Source: JTS-RE94 sp041750795
GTDB lineage: Bacteria; Planctomycetota; Planctomycetia; Pirellulales; PALSA-1355
Assembly (NCBI GenBank): GCA_041750795.1
Contig: JBGSYQ010000036.1
Coordinates: 1-14,852, forward strand
DNA length: 14,852 bases
Direction: 5' to 3'
Shown piece after piece: positions 14,379-14,852 of this stretch. Both the position numbers and the translations under genes were made by a program. The number at the start of each line of letters is the position of its first letter. Position 1 is the stretch's first letter. Under the pieces are notes generated by a model, which saw only the letters and a list, made by a program, of their open reading frames with translations, had not been told where the DNA came from and made no database searches.

Positions 14379-14604
14379 CGGACACCTCCTGCAATGAAGA
14401 GTTGCGCCAAACCGGACGGCTATACGCTTCACGGAACTCCGCGACTCGCAAGTGCGTGAATGGGAGTTATAGTCTGTTGGGTGAATGTCTTGCGAACGGC
14501 GTGCAGATTACGGTTGTGTAGGAACTCACGTCGGACGCCCTAACACGGGTCATCACGCGGACTTGCAGTCCGGCAAAAGAAATATGCCGCGGCCAGATGT
14601 TACG
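14379..14604. other. 226-base intergenic region upstream of the large exported-protein gene
   Basis: No gene is seen. It should hold the promoter of the large minus-strand gene; TATAAC near 14465-14475 (minus strand) is a possible -10 but has no good partner at the right distance. A perfect 6-base hairpin, CGGACT-TGC-AGTCCG, lies near 14558-14573. Confidence 0.4.
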
Positions 14605-14852
14605 CTAGCGGTTGGGATCGATCGCCGGCGGGTTGGCGGCGACCGTTCGACATTTAGCTGCCGCGGCTCCCCGATGGGCTTCGGCCAGGGCTTGGCGCAC
14701 GACCGAAAGGAAGCTGCTGGCCAGGAAGCCGGCCAGTGCGCCCAGCACGGCGGACGAGATCACGCCCAGGGCCACGGCGGCCACCGATGCGCGGGGATAG
14801 ATGGCTGCCAGGCCGAGCCCGCCAAACTCGGCGCCGACCAGGGCACCGCCGA
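14605..14852 (-). CDS. Partial membrane protein (C-terminal 81 residues)
   Basis: The open frame continues off the right edge and ends at TAG 14605-14607. The visible residues are glycine- and alanine-rich, with one hydrophobic segment (ALVGAEFGGLGLAAIY) and a second (VAAVALGVISSAVLGALAGF) forming likely transmembrane helices. A short amphipathic stretch, FLSVVRQALAEAH, and a hydrophilic tail ending in PPAIDPNR follow. I do not recognise the family; the beginning is outside the window. It is on the same strand as the large exported-protein gene, 226 bases upstream of it. Confidence 0.65.
   Translation of the reverse strand, partial: GGALVGAEFGGLGLAAIYPRASVAAVALGVISSAVLGALAGFLASSFLSVVRQALAEAHRGAAAAKCRTVAANPPAIDPNR

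Noticed and set aside
14545..14590. tRNA-Cys-like anticodon arm (minus strand GGACTGCAAGTCC)
   Set aside because: There is no acceptor stem, D-arm or T-arm (no GGTTCGA-like segment) at the right distances; it is only a short hairpin.

Overview
The window most likely comes from a high-GC planctomycete of the Pirellulales type. The signs are a PEP-CTERM exported protein, an ECF sigma factor of the TIGR02943 type beside a tiny zinc-finger anti-sigma, a giant secreted carboxypeptidase-regulatory-like/thioredoxin protein, and many small convergent or divergent gene clusters separated by palindrome-rich gaps. This placement is inferred from gene families and style, not from a marker gene.

Layout. 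Positions 1-188 look non-coding, with far fewer CG dinucleotides than the rest. They run into a 5'-truncated CNNM/CorC-type membrane protein (+, to 1409). Next, on the minus strand, come an ECF sigma factor and its soluble anti-sigma, overlapping by ATGA. A 550-base gap follows, then a Spondin_N/PEP-CTERM protein and a tiny ORF (+). After that come a GNAT acetyltransferase and a GYD-domain protein (-), an ATGA-coupled AhpD-like protein and SDR dehydrogenase (+), a MOSC protein (-), an SRAP (YedK/HMCES) gene broken by one frameshift (+), and a 59-residue small ORF (-). The next block on the plus strand is a dicarboxylate/amino-acid:cation symporter with a large extra loop, a YbjQ-family protein 12 bases behind it, and a DUF309 protein. 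The minus strand then carries a 964-residue exported protein with seven beta-sandwich repeats and two thioredoxin-like domains, and finally the C-terminal part of a membrane protein that runs off the window.

How the genes work together. I see no single large pathway. The clear functional units are the sigma/anti-sigma switch, the CMD-SDR pair and the transporter-YbjQ pair. Three intergenic gaps (4511-4586, 7232-7290, 10711-10848) hold strong hairpins resembling interspersed palindromic repeats. I found no CRISPR array, insertion sequence, rRNA or convincing tRNA. No striking unknown system is evident. The points most worth following are the damaged or edited genes (corC-like, SRAP), the transporter insertion, the dead-plus-live thioredoxin tandem, and the hairpin arrays.
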